Origin: Agromyces sp. 3263
GTDB taxonomy: Bacteria > Actinomycetota > Actinomycetes > Actinomycetales > Microbacteriaceae
Direction of reading: 5' to 3'
DNA: 64,000 nucleotides
Assembly: GCF_031456545.1 (NCBI RefSeq)
Contig: NZ_JAVDUV010000002.1
Span: 620,001-684,000 of the forward strand
Shown: in pieces, positions 55,783 to 63,468 of the stretch
Numbering within the stretch: the first letter of the stretch is position 1
How the letters are laid out: each line of letters opens with the position of its first letter
Program-made: the position numbers and the translations under genes
The notes under the pieces: generated by a model
Told to the model about the DNA's origin: nothing
What the model saw: only the letters and a program-made list of their open reading frames with translations
The model's database searches: none

Positions 55783-57051
55783 TCACCCGGCCCGTCGCCG
55801 GAGCCAGCCGGATGGACGTCGCTCGACGATTCCCTCGGCCTCGAACCGGCCGAGGGTCGACATCGCCTCCGGCACCGACAACCCGGCCCTGCGCGCGACG
55901 TCCGACAGCTCGCGCGGCGTGCGGGTGCTGAGCGCATCGAGCATGCGCACTCCGGTGGGGTCGTCCGAACCGGTGCCGATGGTGCGGTCTGCATCGGGCG
56001 ATCGGCCGGCACCGTCGCTCGATCCGAGCGCCGGTCGACGTCCGATCCCGGTGCCGTTCCCGCCTCCGGCCAACTCGGCCATCTGGTCGGCGTCGACGAC
56101 GCAGACCGCATCGAACTCCCGCAGGAGGCGGTGGCATCCGGCCGAGGCGGGACTCGTCACCGGCCCCGGCACGGCTCCGAGCGGGCGGCCGAGCGCGGCC
56201 GCGTGCCCGGCCGTGTTGAGCGATCCCGAACGGGTCCCGGCTTCCAGCACGACGGTCGCCTCGCTCGCGGCGGCGATGAGGCGATTGCGCTGCAGGAACC
56301 TCCATTTCGTCGGCGCCGTACCACAGGGCAGCTCCGACACGACCGCCCCGGTCTGCACGATGCGCGCGAGGAGGGATTCATGCCCCAGCGGATAGAACCG
56401 GTCGACTCCGCCGGCGAGGAAGGCGACGGTCGTGCCGTCGCTCGCCAACGCGGCGCGATGCGCCATGCCGTCGATGCCGTAGGCACCGCCCGAAACCACG
56501 GTGAAGCCGCGGTCGACGAGCCCGGCCGAGGCCTCCATGGCGACGTGCTCGCCGTAGCCTGTCGCCGCGCGGGCACCGACGAGGGCGATCGTGGAGTGCG
56601 CAGACGACAACGCGTCGGCTCGCCCCCGCACCCAGAGGCCGAGCGGTGCATGCACGTGGAGCTCGTCGACGCCGCGCGGCCATGCGGGGTCGGCGGGCGT
56701 GAGCAGCACCGCCCCGACACGAGCGGCCTGGGTGAGCGAGCGGATGAACGACCCGTGATCGAGCCGTGGCGACCAGCGGTCGAGTCCTGCCGTCGCCTCG
56801 CGCTCGTCGAGGTCGCCTCCAGCCCCAACGACCCGCTCGACCAGGTCCGCGGCCGAGCGACCGGCCAGCAGCGACTCGGCGGTGTCGATCGCTCCGATCG
56901 CTCCGACCACCCGGCCGAGCACGCCGTCACCGGGCTCCGCGACGAGTCCGAGGACGGCCCGGGCGAACGCCTCGAGCGTCGGCTCCCCGCCGGTGCGGAC
57001 GGCGGCGAACTCCACGGCCGATCGTCCTGCCGCCTGCTGCAACCGCGTCAT
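55783..57051 (-). CDS. dprA: DNA-processing protein DprA
   Basis: This 422-residue DprA/Smf protein loads RecA on incoming single-stranded DNA during transformation. The Rossmann-like domain shows IALVGARAATGYGEHVAMEA, VVSGGAYGIDGMAHRAALA, FLAGGVDRFYP and LQRNRLIAAASEATVVLEAGTRSGSLNTAGHAAALGRPLGAVPGPV, the classic family blocks. A Gly/Asp-rich linker (340-370) leads to a C-terminal winged-helix domain (LDALSTRTPRELSDVARRAGLSVPEAMSTLGRFEAEGIVER). The ATG overlaps the yifB stop by four bases. No com pilus or comEC genes are in the window, so competence is not implied. Confidence 0.95.
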   Translation of the reverse strand: MTRLQQAAGRSAVEFAAVRTGGEPTLEAFARAVLGLVAEPGDGVLGRVVGAIGAIDTAESLLAGRSAADLVERVVGAGGDLDEREATAGLDRWSPRLDHGSFIRSLTQAARVGAVLLTPADPAWPRGVDELHVHAPLGLWVRGRADALSSAHSTIALVGARAATGYGEHVAMEASAGLVDRGFTVVSGGAYGIDGMAHRAALASDGTTVAFLAGGVDRFYPLGHESLLARIVQTGAVVSELPCGTAPTKWRFLQRNRLIAAASEATVVLEAGTRSGSLNTAGHAAALGRPLGAVPGPVTSPASAGCHRLLREFDAVCVVDADQMAELAGGGNGTGIGRRPALGSSDGAGRSPDADRTIGTGSDDPTGVRMLDALSTRTPRELSDVARRAGLSVPEAMSTLGRFEAEGIVERRPSGWLRRRAG

Positions 57052-58589
57052 GCGTTGATTCCCTTCCTCATGAAGTAGGCCCGGCCCACGTGTTCGGCGG
57101 TCGGGGCGGCGGCCCCGTCGAGGTCGGCGATCGTCCACGCGGTCTTCAGCACGCGGTCGTATCCGCGCATCGTGATGCCGCCGCGCTCGAGCGCACGATC
57201 GAGCGCGGCACTCGCGCGTCCGCCGGGGTGGAGGCGACCGGCGCCGCGCATCCACGGCCCGGGCATCTCCGAGTTCGTGCGCCAGGGCGTCGACCGGAGG
57301 CGCTCACGCGCGATCGCGCGGGCCGCGTCGACGCGCACTCGAGCCTCGGCGCTGGACAACCCCGGCAGATCGGCCGCGACGCGAATGCCGGCGGTCGTGA
57401 TGCGGGGAACCAGGATCTGCAGGTCGATGCGGTCGAGCAGCGGGCCGGAGATGCGCGCGAGGTAGCGGCGGCGCACGACCGGCGAGCAGGTGCAACTGGT
57501 GTCATCGACGCCGTGATGGCCGCACGGGCAGGGATTGGCGGCGATGACGAGCTGGAAGCGGGCCGGGAACGATGCCACCGCGCTCGCCCGGTGGATGGAG
57601 ATGGTGCCCGATTCCAGCGGCTGGCGGAGCACGTCGAGCACGGTCGAGGCGAACTCGGGGGCTTCATCGAGGAAGAGCACTCCGTGCGACGCGCGAGCGG
57701 CCGCGCCCGGGCGGATGACCCGACTCCCGCCGCCCACGATCGCCGCGGCCGATGCGGTGTGATGGGGCGCCTCGAACGGCGGACGCACCGAGAGGGTGGC
57801 GCCCAACGGCCGACCGGAAAGCGATCGGATCGACGAGACCTCGAGCGCGGCATCCGAATCGAGGTCGGGCAGGATGCCCGGCAGCCGCGAGGCGAGCATC
57901 GTCTTGCCGGCCCCCGGTGGGCCCAGCAGGAAGAGGTGGTGGCCGCCCGCGGCCGCCGTGACCAGGGCCTCGACGGCATCGCCGTTCCCGGCGATGTCGG
58001 CCAGGTCGCCGACCAGGGGCTCCCCGTCCTCGCCCCGGATGATCGCGGGCACGGCCTCGACCGCCTGCTCCTCGTAGTCGCCGCCGTGGCGGATCGCCGC
58101 CTCGAGCAGCGACGAGACGCCGATCACCTCGACGCCCGGCACCAGCGCCGCCTCGGCGGCATTGGCGGCAGGCACCATCACGGTGTCGTGGCCGGCCCGG
58201 ACCGCGGCGAGCACGGCCGGCAGGATGCCGTCGATCGGACGGAGCCGACCGTCGAGGCCGAGCTCCCCGAGGTGCACGACGCGATCGACGGAATCCACCG
58301 AGACCTCGCCGGCGGCTGCGAGGCACGCGATGGCGATCGCCAGGTCGAACCCGGACCCGTGCTTGGGCAGCGCCGCAGGCGAGAGGTTGACCGTGAGCTT
58401 GCGCTGCGGGAGCGGGCACCCCGCGTTGACCGCGGCGGAGCGCACCCGCTCGCGAGCCTCGGTCAGTGCCGCGTCGGGCAGGCCGATGATCACGAATCCG
58501 GGCAGCTGCGACGAGAGATCGGCCTCGACCTCGACCACCGAGCCGGTGAGGCCGAGGAGTGCGATGGAGCGCGTGCGTGCCACGGGCAT
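57048..58589 (-). CDS. yifB: YifB/ComM-family AAA+ ATPase
   Basis: This 513-residue Mg-chelatase-like AAA+ protein corresponds to ComM, a hexameric branch-migration helicase that helps integrate transformed DNA. An N-terminal Lon-like S16-type domain begins MPVARTRSIALLGLTGSVVEVE and includes VNLSPAALPKHGSGFDLAIAI. The ATPase has Walker A LLGPPGAGKTML, Walker B GVLFLDEAPEF and a Cys-rich CPCGHHGVDDTSCTCSP zinc-like motif. FMRKGINA ends the helical tail. The ATG shares one base with the yraN stop, and its own stop overlaps dprA, so yraN-yifB-dprA are one unit. Confidence 0.95.
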   Translation of the reverse strand: MPVARTRSIALLGLTGSVVEVEADLSSQLPGFVIIGLPDAALTEARERVRSAAVNAGCPLPQRKLTVNLSPAALPKHGSGFDLAIAIACLAAAGEVSVDSVDRVVHLGELGLDGRLRPIDGILPAVLAAVRAGHDTVMVPAANAAEAALVPGVEVIGVSSLLEAAIRHGGDYEEQAVEAVPAIIRGEDGEPLVGDLADIAGNGDAVEALVTAAAGGHHLFLLGPPGAGKTMLASRLPGILPDLDSDAALEVSSIRSLSGRPLGATLSVRPPFEAPHHTASAAAIVGGGSRVIRPGAAARASHGVLFLDEAPEFASTVLDVLRQPLESGTISIHRASAVASFPARFQLVIAANPCPCGHHGVDDTSCTCSPVVRRRYLARISGPLLDRIDLQILVPRITTAGIRVAADLPGLSSAEARVRVDAARAIARERLRSTPWRTNSEMPGPWMRGAGRLHPGGRASAALDRALERGGITMRGYDRVLKTAWTIADLDGAAAPTAEHVGRAYFMRKGINA

Positions 58590-58945
58590 CAGCCGATCCC
58601 CTCGAGGTGCTCGATGAGCGCCGGCGCCTCGGTCGGTGCGAGCACGGCCACCGCGTCGATGCGGAGACGTGCGACCGGCGCATCCGTCGCCTCGCACCAC
58701 GCGATCGCGAGCCGGCGCAGCCGAGCGAGCTTGATCGGCGTGATGGCCTCGAACGGATGACCGTAGTCCTGCGACGTGCGGGTCTTCACCTCGACGACGA
58801 CCGTGTCGCTCCCGTCGCGCGCGACGATGTCGATCTCGCCGAGCCTGCATCGCCAGTTGCGGGCGACGACGCGCATCCCGCGCGATTCGAGATGATCGAC
58901 CGCGAGCTGTTCGCCGTGCCGACCGAGTTCCGCATTGTGGGCCAC
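58589..58945 (-). CDS. yraN: YraN family endonuclease-like protein (UPF0102)
   Basis: This protein of about 118 residues has the restriction-endonuclease-like fold. RRHGEQLAVDHLESRGMRVVARNWRCRLGEIDIVARDG-like text gives the Glu, the Asp in GEIDIV, and VVVEVKTRTSQDYGHP carries the ExK motif, so a PD-(D/E)xK active site is intact. The biological role is unsettled. I chose the GTG at 58945 (MAHNAELGRHGEQL) because GGAGG lies about seven bases upstream and family members start near here; a GTG at 58960 would add five residues. It overlaps yifB by one base. Confidence 0.92.
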   Translation of the reverse strand: MAHNAELGRHGEQLAVDHLESRGMRVVARNWRCRLGEIDIVARDGSDTVVVEVKTRTSQDYGHPFEAITPIKLARLRRLAIAWCEATDAPVARLRIDAVAVLAPTEAPALIEHLEGIG

Positions 58946-59126
58946 CAGCACCACCTCCACGACCAGCGTGGTGGCGGGACCAGCCGGCTCGGCGCGGTCT
59001 CGACCGCCTCGTGGCCGCGGGCGCCAGGAGTCAGGGTGTCGAGGACGAGTCGCCGACGACGGTGGACGTCAGGACGGTCCTCCGCCGGCCGACCCCGGCG
59101 GCCGTCGTCGCGGGAAGGCCCGAGCG

Positions 59127-59450
59127 CTACTCGTCGAGCGCGAGCTCCTTGGGAAGCTCGAACTCGCGCGTCGCGAGCTCCTCGACGTTCACGTCCTTGA
59201 ACGTGAGCACGCGCACGGACTTCACGAACCGGTCGGCACGGTAGACGTCCCAGACCCAGACGTCCTTCATGGTCAACTCGAAGTAGAAGTCGTGCTCGGT
59301 GTCCCGGCGCACCAGTTCGACCTCGTTGGCGAGGTAGAAGCGCCGCTCCGTCTCGACCACGTACTGGAATTGCGACACGATGTCGCGGTATTCGCGGTAC
59401 AGGGCCAGCTCGACCTCGCGGTCGTAGTCTTCGAACTCGTCTTCATCCAT
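59127..59450 (-). CDS. DUF2469 family protein
   Basis: This 107-residue acidic cytoplasmic protein begins MDEDEFEDYDREVELALYRE. It is highly conserved across actinobacteria in this exact position between rnhB and yraN and is grouped as DUF2469. It is rich in aromatic and acidic residues (QFQYVVETERRFYLANEVEL and DFYFELTMKDVWVWDVYRA) and has no cysteine or membrane segment. The function is unknown. The start codon is six bases from the rnhB stop with TAGGATG upstream, so it is co-transcribed with rnhB. Confidence 0.93.
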   Translation of the reverse strand: MDEDEFEDYDREVELALYREYRDIVSQFQYVVETERRFYLANEVELVRRDTEHDFYFELTMKDVWVWDVYRADRFVKSVRVLTFKDVNVEELATREFELPKELALDE

Positions 59451-59456
59451 CGGGAT

Positions 59457-60140
59457 TCATCCTACGCCGAGGTCGAAGAGCGCCGGCGCCTCCTCGGGGC
59501 GCTCGTGGAGCCAGGTATGCCGGTGCAGGGCGCTCGGGCCGTGCTCGGCGAGTGCGGCGAAGTGCCCTCGGCTCGAGTAGCCCTTGTTCTCGTCCCACCC
59601 GTAGAGCGGCAGGTCGTCGTGGGCGCTGCGCATGCCCCGGTCGCGGTGCACCTTGGCGATGACGGATGCCGCGGCCACCGACGCGCAGTCGCGATCGGCC
59701 TTGATCCGCGTGGTCACACGGGCACGGTGCTGGATCGACGGGCTCAGCCAGTCGTAGTTGCCGTCGAGCAGGAGCGGCGCATCCAGCGCGACCTCCTGCG
59801 CGGCGGTGAGCGCGGCGTAGGCGCGGGCACCGGCGAGGCCGAGGCACGCCATGATGCCGAGCTCGTCGATCTCGGCGGCGGATGCCTCGCCCACGGCCCA
59901 GCCGCTCACCCACGCCGCGGCGCGCGGCGCCATGGCCTCGCGGCGCGGCTCGGTCATGAGCTTCGAGTCGCGGAGTCCGGCTGGCATCCGGCGCACCGAC
60001 GCCTCGATGAGCACGAGCCCGACGGCGACCGGTCCGGCGAGCGCACCGCGGCCGACCTCGTCGCAGGCGAGCACCACGGGAGCCCCGGTGTCGAACAGCT
60101 CGCGCTCGACCTTGAGATTGGGGATCGCGGTCGGCGACAT
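59457..60140 (-). CDS. rnhB: Ribonuclease HII
   Basis: It removes ribonucleotides and RNA-DNA hybrids from DNA. The 227 residues match type 2 RNase H. The catalytic DEDD set is visible: Asp27-Glu28 in ACDEVGRGALAGPV, an Asp in LLLDGNYDWLSP, and an Asp in IKADRDCASVAAASVIAKVHRD. The GRG motif that recognises the RNA-DNA junction is GRGALAGP, and the Tyr-containing YGWDENKGYSSRGH segment matches the junction-sensing region. The gene starts one base after the lepB stop. Confidence 0.96.
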   Translation of the reverse strand: MSPTAIPNLKVERELFDTGAPVVLACDEVGRGALAGPVAVGLVLIEASVRRMPAGLRDSKLMTEPRREAMAPRAAAWVSGWAVGEASAAEIDELGIMACLGLAGARAYAALTAAQEVALDAPLLLDGNYDWLSPSIQHRARVTTRIKADRDCASVAAASVIAKVHRDRGMRSAHDDLPLYGWDENKGYSSRGHFAALAEHGPSALHRHTWLHERPEEAPALFDLGVG

Positions 60141-60141
60141 G

Positions 60142-60888
60142 TCAGCCCGTGCCCTCGTCGACGCCCTCGAAGACCTCGGGGTAGTTGCCGAGCCAGGCCC
60201 AGTGGTCGATGGGCCAGCTCACGACGAACGCGCGCCCGACGACGTTCTCGATCGGCACGAAGCCCTTGAGCGGCGTCTCGCCGTTGTAGCGCGAGTCCTT
60301 GGAGTTGTAGCGGTTGTCGCCCATCACCCACAGCGAGCCGTCGGGCACGACGGTGTCGAAGTCGTCACGGGAGACCTTGGTCTCGCCGGGCGGCAGCGCG
60401 ACGTAGGGCTCGTCGAGCGGCACGCCGTTGACGCTCATCTGCCCGAGTGCGTTGCAGCAGGTGACGTGGTCGCCCGGCAGGCCGATGACGCGCTTCACGA
60501 GGTGGTCGTTGGAGTCGGGGGCCGAGAGCCCGACGAACGCGAGGAACCAGTCGATCGCGGCGACGAGCGGCGGCTGCACCGTCTCGGGGCGGGCCGGGAG
60601 CCAGCCGCCCGGATCCTTGAACACGACGACGTCGCCGTGTTCGATCGGCGTCACCTCGGGCACCAGCTGGTTGACGATGATGCGATCGTCCATCACCAGC
60701 GTCTGCTCCATCGATTGCGACGGGATGAAGAACGACCGGATGAGGAAGGTCTTGATGAGGAAGGAGACCAGCACCGCCACCACGAAGATGACGAGCAGGT
60801 CTCGCAGGAAGAGCAGCGTGCTCCGTTTCCTGCGTGCCGACGCCGAGCCCGCGCGGTCTGTCCGCGTGGTGCTGATTTCTTCTGTCAT
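60142..60888 (-). CDS. lepB: Signal peptidase I
   Basis: This membrane-bound serine protease removes Sec signal peptides. The 248 residues have one N-terminal membrane anchor (about 26-48). The Ser/Lys dyad is complete: Ser59 in FFIPSQSMEQTL and Lys132 in VKRVIGLPGD. Later boxes D and E read VMGDNRYNSKDSRYNG and VGRAFVVSWP. The N-terminal cytoplasmic tail is Thr/Arg/Ser-rich. The ATG lies just past a 15-bp inverted repeat in the rplS-lepB gap, discussed separately. Confidence 0.96.
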   Translation of the reverse strand: MTEEISTTRTDRAGSASARRKRSTLLFLRDLLVIFVVAVLVSFLIKTFLIRSFFIPSQSMEQTLVMDDRIIVNQLVPEVTPIEHGDVVVFKDPGGWLPARPETVQPPLVAAIDWFLAFVGLSAPDSNDHLVKRVIGLPGDHVTCCNALGQMSVNGVPLDEPYVALPPGETKVSRDDFDTVVPDGSLWVMGDNRYNSKDSRYNGETPLKGFVPIENVVGRAFVVSWPIDHWAWLGNYPEVFEGVDEGTG

Positions 60889-60896
60889 TTAACCGC

Positions 60897-60933
60897 CCGA
60901 GCTCCCCACCCAGTCTAGGGGTGGGGAGCTCGG
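60897..60933 (-). terminator. 15-bp hairpin between rplS and lepB
   Basis: Arms 60897-60911 and 60919-60933 pair perfectly over 15 bases around a 7-base loop. In the minus direction the stem is followed by GGCGGTTAA and the lepB ATG rather than a T-run. It may be a partial terminator or attenuator; the loop contains CTAGACT, which includes a TAGACT -10-like hexamer. Confidence 0.5.
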
Positions 60934-60980
60934 TCGGAATGCCGTGCCGCTCGCGACGCGCGGGCGGATGCGACGACGGA

Positions 60981-61328
60981 TCAGCTGTCGCGCTTCTCCT
61001 TGATCTTCGCCTTCTTGCCGCGGAGCTTGCGCAGGTAGTAGAGCTTCGCGCGCCGGACGTCACCGCGGGTCACGACCTCGATGTGGTCGATGACCGGCGA
61101 GTGCACCGGGAACTTGCGCTCGACGCCGACCTGGAACGAGACCTTGCGGACGGTGAAGGTCTCGCGGACGCCCTCGCCCTGGCGGCCGATGACGACGCCC
61201 TGGAAGACCTGGATGCGCGAGCGCGTGCCTTCGATGATGTTGACGTGCACCTTGACGGTGTCGCCGGGGCGGAAGTCGGGGACATCCGACCTCAGGCTCG
61301 CGGCGTCGACATGGTCGAGGATGTGCAT
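60981..61328 (-). CDS. rplS: 50S ribosomal protein L19
   Basis: This 115-residue L19 sits at the 30S-50S interface. It begins [29 protein letters not shown]. The family blocks [44 protein letters not shown] and [25 protein letters not shown] are intact. The ribosome-binding site is weak. About 120-135 bases upstream lies an 8-bp inverted repeat that may overlap the promoter. rplS opens the series lepB-rnhB-DUF2469. Confidence 0.97.
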   Translation of the reverse strand: MHILDHVDAASLRSDVPDFRPGDTVKVHVNIIEGTRSRIQVFQGVVIGRQGEGVRETFTVRKVSFQVGVERKFPVHSPVIDHIEVVTRGDVRRAKLYYLRKLRGKKAKIKEKRDS

Positions 61329-61445
61329 GATGGTTCGCTCTCTGCGCCCGCCACCGGTCGAACGCGGATCATGGATGGAAGTGTGTGGTGCCGCCTGCGC
61401 GATCACTCGCGCGGTGCGTCCTCCCCGGAGGCAGAGTCCTGCGGC

Positions 61446-61466
61446 GGCACAATCGTCTATTGTGCC
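61446..61466. promoter_or_regulatory. Inverted repeat upstream of rplS
   Basis: GGCACAAT at 61446-61453 and ATTGTGCC at 61459-61466 form an 8-bp inverted repeat with a 5-base centre, in the 196-base gap between rplS and the 62040 gene. On the minus strand CACAAT is also a plausible -10, so this may be an operator overlapping the rplS promoter. Confidence 0.45.
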
Positions 61467-61524
61467 ATGCCGGAGCGCTGCGCGCCAAAGCGGGCGAACG
61501 GATGCCTCGCCGGCTGCTGCAGCG

Positions 61525-62040
61525 TCAGTCGCGCACCTCGCGCACGACGATGACCTCGCCGTCGTCGTCGCCGAAGGGCGAGCGCCGCGCCGGCATCTCG
61601 CCCCGGGCCTCGGGCGCGGGGCGGGACTGCGCCGCCGCGACGCGTTCGAACTCGTCCATGGTCGCCTGTACGCGTCGCGCGCCGTCGGAGACGAGTTGCC
61701 AGATCGCCGCCCAGAACGCCGCGATGGCAAGGAGGATGGCGGCCACGCCGAGGAATCCGGATGCGTCGCCGTAGAACCCGAGGCCGATGATCGAGGCGTG
61801 CCACAGGCCGACCACCGCGACGTCGGTCCACGAGGCCGCCCGCTCTGCTCGCACCGTGGGACGCGCCCACACCAGGAGCGCGATGATGCCGAGGGCGACG
61901 AACGCCACGGGCACGGTGATGATGAGGCCGAGGGTGCCCCACCCGCCGCCGCCGAAGACCGCCCACCCCACGGCGAGCCAGATCGGCAACACGACGGTCG
62001 CCGCGACCAGCCACCTGAGGAATGCCCGCCGGATCAGCAT
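61525..62040 (-). CDS. Hypothetical membrane protein
   Basis: This 171-residue protein begins [21 protein letters not shown] count four hydrophobic segments: about 9-28, 35-58, 72-90 and 95-115. A charged cytoplasmic tail follows ([20 protein letters not shown]) and ends [11 protein letters not shown]. No transporter or enzyme motif is recognisable. I prefer the ATG at 62040 because TACGCT lies exactly six bases upstream; a GTG at 62046 would fall inside that gap. It lies back to back with map. Confidence 0.8.
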   Translation of the reverse strand: MLIRRAFLRWLVAATVVLPIWLAVGWAVFGGGGWGTLGLIITVPVAFVALGIIALLVWARPTVRAERAASWTDVAVVGLWHASIIGLGFYGDASGFLGVAAILLAIAAFWAAIWQLVSDGARRVQATMDEFERVAAAQSRPAPEARGEMPARRSPFGDDDGEVIVVREVRD

Positions 62041-62046
62041 GCCCAC

Positions 62047-62052
62047 AGCGTA
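62047..62052 (-). promoter_or_regulatory. -10 hexamer of the 62040 gene, leaderless layout
   Basis: On the minus strand TACGCT is followed by GTGGGC (six bases) and the ATG. Confidence 0.6.
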
Positions 62053-62120
62053 ACGCCGTGGGCCTGCGCGCGGGCCGGGTGTTCACTCAGGGCGGACCCG
62101 GCAGAATGGTCTCGGAGAGG

Positions 62121-62894
62121 ATGAGCGTGATCGAACTGAGGACCCCGGCGGAGATCGAGCAGATGCGTCCGGCCGGCCGCTTCGTGGCGAGCGTCCTGGA
62201 GGCGACGTCGAAGGCCGCCGCGGTGGGCATGAACCTGCTGGAGCTGGACGCGCTGGCGCACGAGATGATCCGCGCGGCCGGCGCGGAGAGCTGCTACATC
62301 GACTACCACCCCTCGTTCGGCGCGAGTCCGTTCGGCAAGGTGCTCTGCACGTCCGTCAACGACGCGGTGCTGCACGGCCTCCCCCACGACTACCGCCTGC
62401 GCGACGGCGACCTGCTCAGCCTCGACTTCGCGGCCTCGGTGAACGGCTGGGTCGCGGACTCGGCCGTCTCCATCGTGGTCGGAACCCCGCGCGACGAGGA
62501 CCTCCGGCTCATCGACACCACGCGGAGGGCCCTCGACGCCGGAATCGCGGCGGCGCGGCCGGGCCATCGCATCGGCGACATCTCGCGGGCGATCGCGGAC
62601 GTGGCGAAGGCCGAGGGCTACTCGATCAACACCGATTTCGGCGGCCACGGCGTGGGCCGCACCATGCACGGCGACCCGCACGTGCCCAACAACGGACGCC
62701 CCGGACGCGGGCTGCCGCTGAAGCCGGGCCTCGTGATCGCGATCGAGCCCTGGTTCCTGGAGACGACCGACCGGATCTTCACCGACCCCGACGGCTGGAC
62801 CCTGCGGAGCGCCGACGGGTCGCGGGGCGCACACTCCGAGCACACCATCGCCATCACGGACGGGGACCCGATCGTGCTCACCCAGCGCGGCTGA
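62121..62894 (+). CDS. map: Type I methionine aminopeptidase
   Basis: It removes N-terminal Met from new proteins. The protein has about 257 residues. The dimetal ligands are in LSLDFAASVNGWVADSAVS (two Asp), GGHGVGRTMHGDPHVPN (His), VIAIEPWF (Glu) and GAHSEHTIAIT (Glu). The substrate-pocket His lies in YHPSFGASPFGKVLCTSVNDAVLHGLP. The start is uncertain: ATG at 62121 has GGAG three bases away, while GTG at 62127 (MIELRTPAEIEQM) has GAGG at six bases and matches the usual family N-terminus; ATG 62106 is less likely. In many bacteria map follows secY-adk; here it stands apart, so it may be a second Map. Confidence 0.95.
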   Translation: MSVIELRTPAEIEQMRPAGRFVASVLEATSKAAAVGMNLLELDALAHEMIRAAGAESCYIDYHPSFGASPFGKVLCTSVNDAVLHGLPHDYRLRDGDLLSLDFAASVNGWVADSAVSIVVGTPRDEDLRLIDTTRRALDAGIAAARPGHRIGDISRAIADVAKAEGYSINTDFGGHGVGRTMHGDPHVPNNGRPGRGLPLKPGLVIAIEPWFLETTDRIFTDPDGWTLRSADGSRGAHSEHTIAITDGDPIVLTQRG

Positions 62895-62918
62895 GCGACG
62901 CCCGCCTCGTCGGTCGCG

Positions 62919-63269
62919 TCATCCGTCGAGCTCGACCTCGATCATGCCGCCGACGATGCGCGTGCGGTACGTGCGGAGCGCCAGCGCCGCGTCGGTGAAG
63001 CACTCGCCGGTGCCGAGGTCGTAGACCTCCTTGTGCAGCGGCGAGGCGATCGTCGGTCGGTCGCCCCGGGAACCGACGATCCCGCGCGCCATGACGGGTG
63101 CGCCCGTGTGCGGGTCGTAGTGGTCGACGGCGTACACCTCGTCGCCGGCGAGCCGGACCAGGGCGACCTGTCGTGCGCCGAGCAGGGCCACCTCACCCCA
63201 GCCGGGTTCGAGGTCGTCGACCTCGCACGTGCGCTCCCAGGTGGTCGTCATCTCGATCGTCGGCGGCAT
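62919..63269 (-). CDS. nirD: Assimilatory nitrite reductase small subunit
   Basis: This 116-residue Rieske-fold subunit works with NirB in NAD(P)H-dependent reduction of nitrite to ammonium. It shows the NirD pattern VYAVDHYDPHTGAPVMARGIV and TIASPLHKEVYDLGTGEC. In a true Rieske protein these positions hold Cys-His pairs; here only one His and no Cys ligands remain, as is normal for NirD, so no cluster is expected. GAGGAGCC precedes the ATG and TAGCGT lies about 25 bases upstream. It is divergent from nirB rather than in the usual nirBD operon. A GlnR-like site lies between them. Confidence 0.93.
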   Translation of the reverse strand: MPPTIEMTTTWERTCEVDDLEPGWGEVALLGARQVALVRLAGDEVYAVDHYDPHTGAPVMARGIVGSRGDRPTIASPLHKEVYDLGTGECFTDAALALRTYRTRIVGGMIEVELDG

Positions 63270-63294
63270 CCCGGCTCCTCTCGTCGTGCGGACG

Positions 63295-63300
63295 ACGCTA
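63295..63300 (-). promoter_or_regulatory. Probable -10 of nirD
   Basis: On the minus strand TAGCGT lies 25 bases before the nirD ATG, leaving room for GAGGAGCC. The nearest GlnR-like site is centred about 45 bases upstream of it. Confidence 0.45.
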
Positions 63301-63334
63301 CGTTCGGGGTGTTTCGCCCACGCCCACGAGGTGT

Positions 63335-63350
63335 TTCACCGAGGTGAAAC
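63335..63350. promoter_or_regulatory. GlnR-box-like site, nirD-proximal
   Basis: TTCAC-n6-GAAAC fits the actinobacterial GlnR consensus gTnAC-n6-GnAAC at all but the first base. It lies inside an 18-base palindrome, GTTTCACC/GGTGAAAC at 63333-63350. The position is suitable for activating nirD. Confidence 0.5.
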
Positions 63351-63397
63351 CCGCCTCACATCGCGGTGAGGCGAACGTGCGTTCGGGTGCGGATGCG

Positions 63398-63413
63398 GTT
63401 ACCACGACGTAAC
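63398..63413. promoter_or_regulatory. GlnR-box-like site, nirB-proximal
   Basis: GTTAC-CACGAC-GTAAC matches gTnAC-n6-GnAAC exactly. Its centre is about 42 bases upstream of the transcription start predicted from the nirB TACGCT hexamer (63435-63440), which has no -35. That is a typical activator position. Confidence 0.65.
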
Positions 63414-63434
63414 AGGGCCGAAACCCCCCGGCCG

Positions 63435-63440
63435 TACGCT
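63435..63440 (+). promoter_or_regulatory. -10 hexamer of nirB
   Basis: TACGCT gives a predicted start near 63447, about 22 bases before the nirB ATG, which has GGAGGCAGCC as ribosome-binding site. The -35 position (ACAGGG) is non-consensus, consistent with activator dependence. Confidence 0.5.
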
Positions 63441-63468
63441 CGCCATCAATCGAGCCACGGAGGCAGCC

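Noticed and set aside
58961..59126. Possible small gene or RNA between yraN and the DUF2469 gene
   Set aside because: There is no reading frame with a ribosome-binding site or family resemblance, and no strong stem with a T-run. I see nothing supportable in it.
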